Shown here: piece after piece, positions 60,452 through 64,000 of the stretch
Layout: each line of letters starts with the position of its first letter
Numbering within the stretch: the first letter of the stretch is position 1
Assembly (NCBI RefSeq): GCF_900312745.1
Contig: NZ_OMPD01000014.1
Coordinates: 372,001-436,000, forward strand
DNA length: 64,000 nucleotides
Direction of reading: 5' to 3'
From: Aquimarina sp. AU58
Lineage (GTDB): Bacteria > Bacteroidota > Bacteroidia > Flavobacteriales > Flavobacteriaceae
Program-made: the position numbers and the translations under genes
The notes under the pieces: generated by a model
Told to the model about the DNA's origin: nothing
Seen by the model: only the letters and a program-made list of their open reading frames with translations
The model's database searches: none

Positions 60452-63400
60452 ATGAAATTATCGCGAATTCTCTATCTGTTACTTTTTGTAACACTTGTAT
60501 TTTCTTGTAAGAAAAAAGATGATCAATCTATAGCTGAGGCAAATGCTTCAGAATTAAACAAATATCAAGAATATATCTCAGATGTATCTTCAGGGGTAAT
60601 TTCGGTTTTGGATAATGTGTATGTCGTATTACAAACACCAGTAGAAGGTTGGGATGATAATCAAGAACTACCAAAAGATATACTTACTGTATCACCAAAA
60701 GTAAAAGGTAAAATTATTGCCGTAAATAATCGAACTATTTCTTTTCAACCAGAAGAAGGGTTTGACGAGGACACAGCTTACACTTTTACGCTAGATCTAG
60801 AAGAATTAGTTAAAGATTTTGAGGACGATCTAGATGAAGAATTTGTTTTTACAGTGAAAACATTAAAACAACAGTTTTCTATAATTACCGATAATCTTCA
60901 GTCGTATAGTAAAGATTGGCAATATATAGATGGAACAATAACATCTAGTGATCAAATGAAATTTGATGTAGCAAAACAACTTATTACTGCATCGCAAAAA
61001 GGAAAAAAAGTAGCTGTAAAATTTAGTGAGTCAATCGATAAAAGCCGTCAGTTTAGTTTTAGAATAGATAGTATTCAACGTTTTGAAGAAGATTCAGAAG
61101 TTACTATTAAATGGTCTGGTAAATCTTTCGATATAGACACAGAAGGAGAAGACGTATTATCCATTCCAGGGAAGAATAATTTTTCTATAATTAGTGTTTC
61201 GGTTGCTAATGTAGATAACCAATATGTCGAAATCAATTTTTCTGATCCACTTAAGAAGAATCAAAACTTTAATGGTCTGGTTACTATTTCTGGAGCCAAA
61301 AATTTAAAATATACTGTACAGGGCAATGTCCTTAAAGTATATCCAAAACAAGAACTTAAAGGAACATTAGAGGTGACTGTTTTTGAAGGGATTAAAAGTA
61401 CAGATAACTATAAATTAAAGAATACGTATACCGAAAAAGTATCTTTTCAACAACCAAATCCAGAGATTCGCTTACTGCAAAGCGGAGTGATTTTACCTAC
61501 TTCGGATAATCTGAAATTTAATTTTGAAGCGATCAACCTTCGTGCTGTCGAAGTACAGGTAGTTAAAGTCTTTGAAAATAACGTCCTTCAGTTTTTACAA
61601 AACAATAACCTTAACGGTTCTGGTGATTTAAGAAGTGTAGCAAGACCAATTGCCAAAAAACTAATTAATCTTCAGGAAAATCCATCTTTAAATCTTAGCA
61701 AATGGAATGCTTTTGCAATTGATTTAAAAAAGCTGATTACACCAGATCCCGGAGCAATCTATAGAGTAGAACTAAATTATCGTAAAGCCTATTCGCTGTA
61801 CAAATGTGACGGAGCAGCTGCAGATGATACTCCGATTAATGAATTGACAGATAATTATGACGAAGAAGAGGAATCTAGTTTTTGGGATAGCTCTCAATAC
61901 TATTATGATGATTATTACGACTACAATTGGGAAGAAAGAGAGAACCCATGTAGCACTTCTTACTTTAGAGATAAAAAGATCAGTGCAAACGTATTAGCTT
62001 CTAATCTGGGAGTAGTCGTTAAAAAAGGACTTAATAATGCATATATGGTTACGGTTAATGATATTATTACCACCAGCCCTGTATCAAATGTAAAAGTAAC
62101 TTTTTACAATTATCAGCAGCAAGAGATGGGAGTGGCGACTACCGATGCAGAAGGAATAACTGGTTTTGATGCAGATCGCCCGGCATATTTTGCTATTGCC
62201 CAATCCGGAAAACAGCAAACCTATGTGAAATTAAATGATGGAAACGCATTATCGGTAAGCAAATTTGATGTTTCTGGAGTGAGATTACAAAAAGGAATCA
62301 AAGGATATATTTACGGAGAACGTGGTGTTTGGCGTCCTGGAGACACCTTATTTTTATCTTTTATGCTTAATGATAATGCAAATAAATTACCCAAAGGACA
62401 CCCGGTAAAATTTGAATTACGTGATCCATATGGTAAAGTGACTTACCAGGAAACAAAGACTAACGGTACCAACAATTTCTACAAATTTATTGTACATACT
62501 TCTGATGAAGCGCCTACTGGTAATTGGCAAGCCAAAGTTAATGTTGGGGGAGCTAATTTTAGCAAAACACTTAAAATTGAAACCATAAAACCTAATCGTC
62601 TTAAAATCAAAACGACTTTTGATGATGAAGTTTTGGGAGTTAATAAGAACATACAAGGTAATCTCGAAGTATTATGGTTACACGGTGCAATAGCAAAAAA
62701 CCTGAAAACAGATATCAATGTTCGATTCAATCCAAAAACAACCCGTTTTAAAACCTTCCCGGGATATGTTTTTGATGATCCAACCCGTAGGTTTGGAACC
62801 GAGGAACAAGAAGTATTTCAAGGGCAAATTTCTAACGAAGGAAAAGCGAGTTTTAGCCTTAGACCAAAACTAGAAAATAAAGCTGCAGGAATGCTAAAAG
62901 CGTCTTTTATTACGAAAGTATATGAAAACGGAGGAGATTTTAGTACCGATGTGATTAGTAAAGAATTTTCTCCATATAGTACCTATATTGGAGTAAATGT
63001 TCCTAAAGGTGACAAAGCACGAGGGATGTTGTTAACCGATACAAAACATAATTTTGAAGTGGTTTCTGTAGATGACAAAGGAAACCCTAAATCGGTCAAA
63101 GACCTTGAAGTCTTTATCTATAAAGTCGATTGGAGATGGTGGTGGGATACATCAGAAGATAATCTGTCTTCTTATAATAGAGGATCATATCATAACGAAG
63201 TATTTAAGACCAAAGTAACAACTGGTAGTAATGGTAAAGCAAACTTCAATTTTGAATTAAAATACCCAGAGTGGGGAAGATATCTGGTAAGAGTAGTAGA
63301 TCCAAATGGAGGACATGCTACCGGAAAAATAATGTATATCGATTGGCCAGGTTGGGCTGGGAAATCACGTAAAAATGATCCTTCGGCGGCAACAATGTTG

Positions 63401-64000
63401 TTATTCTCTACAGATAAAAACACCTATAATGTTGGAGAGAAAGCTATTGTAACCTTTCCGTCTAGTGAAGGAGGAAGAGCATTAGTAACAGTAGAAAATG
63501 GTACCGAGGTACTATCTTCACAATGGGTAACTCCGCAAAAAGGAGAAACTAAGTTCGAATTACCCATCGAAGAATTATACACTCCCAATGTGTATATTCA
63601 TATTACATTATTACAACCACATGCAGATACAGCAAACGATTTACCAATACGTTTGTACGGGATCGTTCCAATTTCTGTTGAAGACCCAAATACCAAGGTG
63701 CAACCTAAGTTAACAATGCCAGATGTATTGCGACCAGAAGAAACAATCACACTGAAAGTTGGAGAAAATAATGGTAAATCTATGACCTATTCTATTGCTA
63801 TTGTAGATGAAGGTTTATTGGATTTAACACGATTTAAAACACCAAATCCCTGGAATAGTTTTTACGCACGTGAAGCACTTGGAGTAAAGACCTGGGATGT
63901 ATATGATGATGTAATTGGAGCCTATGGCGGAAGCATTAATCAGGTATTTAGTATTGGTGGTGATGCAGAAGCAGGGGGTAGTAAATCAAAAAAAGCGAAC
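60452..64000 (+). CDS. Alpha-2-macroglobulin family lipoprotein (partial, C-terminus beyond window)
   Basis: 1183 codons are present with no stop to the right edge. The signal ends in a lipobox (LVFSC, Cys19). The N-terminal part includes Ig-like macroglobulin domains. 'GYIYGERGVWRPGDTLFLSFMLND' (about 620-643) is the MG2 domain hallmark, and 'MTYSIAIVDEGLLDLTRFKTPNPWNSFYARE' belongs to the A2M N-terminal region 2. Bacterial alpha-2-macroglobulins trap proteases in the periplasm or on the surface. The thioester region, if present, lies beyond the window, so whether this is the thioester type cannot be stated. Confidence 0.93.
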   Translation, partial: MKLSRILYLLLFVTLVFSCKKKDDQSIAEANASELNKYQEYISDVSSGVISVLDNVYVVLQTPVEGWDDNQELPKDILTVSPKVKGKIIAVNNRTISFQPEEGFDEDTAYTFTLDLEELVKDFEDDLDEEFVFTVKTLKQQFSIITDNLQSYSKDWQYIDGTITSSDQMKFDVAKQLITASQKGKKVAVKFSESIDKSRQFSFRIDSIQRFEEDSEVTIKWSGKSFDIDTEGEDVLSIPGKNNFSIISVSVANVDNQYVEINFSDPLKKNQNFNGLVTISGAKNLKYTVQGNVLKVYPKQELKGTLEVTVFEGIKSTDNYKLKNTYTEKVSFQQPNPEIRLLQSGVILPTSDNLKFNFEAINLRAVEVQVVKVFENNVLQFLQNNNLNGSGDLRSVARPIAKKLINLQENPSLNLSKWNAFAIDLKKLITPDPGAIYRVELNYRKAYSLYKCDGAAADDTPINELTDNYDEEEESSFWDSSQYYYDDYYDYNWEERENPCSTSYFRDKKISANVLASNLGVVVKKGLNNAYMVTVNDIITTSPVSNVKVTFYNYQQQEMGVATTDAEGITGFDADRPAYFAIAQSGKQQTYVKLNDGNALSVSKFDVSGVRLQKGIKGYIYGERGVWRPGDTLFLSFMLNDNANKLPKGHPVKFELRDPYGKVTYQETKTNGTNNFYKFIVHTSDEAPTGNWQAKVNVGGANFSKTLKIETIKPNRLKIKTTFDDEVLGVNKNIQGNLEVLWLHGAIAKNLKTDINVRFNPKTTRFKTFPGYVFDDPTRRFGTEEQEVFQGQISNEGKASFSLRPKLENKAAGMLKASFITKVYENGGDFSTDVISKEFSPYSTYIGVNVPKGDKARGMLLTDTKHNFEVVSVDDKGNPKSVKDLEVFIYKVDWRWWWDTSEDNLSSYNRGSYHNEVFKTKVTTGSNGKANFNFELKYPEWGRYLVRVVDPNGGHATGKIMYIDWPGWAGKSRKNDPSAATMLLFSTDKNTYNVGEKAIVTFPSSEGGRALVTVENGTEVLSSQWVTPQKGETKFELPIEELYTPNVYIHITLLQPHADTANDLPIRLYGIVPISVEDPNTKVQPKLTMPDVLRPEETITLKVGENNGKSMTYSIAIVDEGLLDLTRFKTPNPWNSFYAREALGVKTWDVYDDVIGAYGGSINQVFSIGGDAEAGGSKSKKAN

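Overview
The window is a low-GC segment of a Bacteroidota chromosome, most likely a marine Flavobacteriaceae. This is inferred from several features. The -7 boxes match TANNTTTG, with an upstream TTG in the clearest cases. Genes lack strong Shine-Dalgarno sequences. There is a lycopene cyclase of the carotenoid pathway, FeoA/FeoB with a Cys-rich partner, secreted FG-GAP and kelch-type proteins, and a bacterial alpha-2-macroglobulin lipoprotein. The species cannot be named from the sequence alone.

Layout. 1-10.4 kb: the 5' part of a secreted FG-GAP/VCBS protein (runs off the left edge), a kelch-like lipoprotein, tRNA-Asn, a short double-glycine-leader peptide, RseP, a SCO1/SenC protein, the feoA-feoB-small-protein operon, an EamA transporter and a truncated glycosyltransferase. 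10.6-11.8 kb: lycopene cyclase. 11.9-21.3 kb: an accessory block of immunity-like genes: two Imm11/DUF1629-like paralogues, a 1566-aa TPR/propeller protein, two proteins sharing a new domain, and a SMI1/KNR4 (SUKH) protein, with no recognisable toxin beside them. 21.3-26.7 kb: housekeeping genes (DjlA-like, bacilliredoxin, a second double-glycine-leader peptide, PlsC, acyl-ACP desaturase, HD hydrolase, PA0069-type radical SAM protein).

27.2-56.8 kb is the main item: a 22-gene, same-strand operon for an extracellular contractile injection system (eCIS; Afp/PVC/MAC type). It encodes a DUF4255 tail-terminator protein, a single long sheath, two tube proteins, a DUF5908 peptide, a LysM tube-hub protein, a VgrG-like spike, a PAAR tip, a gp25-like wedge, two large baseplate proteins, a PKD-containing candidate fibre, a tape-measure protein and a Pvc15-type AAA+ ATPase. 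Between tape measure and ATPase lies a cargo section: a nucleotidyltransferase-like protein, a DxD glycosyltransferase-like protein, two DUF4157 (HELTH) proteins with different C-termini, likely partner or immunity genes, and a peptidoglycan-binding/CHAP hydrolase. The larger DUF4157 protein ends in an apparent nuclease domain and is followed at once by a small candidate immunity gene.

The eCIS is flanked by two matching inverted-repeat operators with the same architecture (half-sites of GGAATAWTTCC type, 10-nt spacer, -7 box 10 nt beyond the arm). One lies at the radical SAM promoter and one at the promoter of a TIR-domain gene that begins just after the eCIS. The TIR gene is tightly coupled to an isoaspartyl peptidase/asparaginase lipoprotein. 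The window ends with a secreted protein of unknown function and the first 1183 codons of an alpha-2-macroglobulin family lipoprotein.
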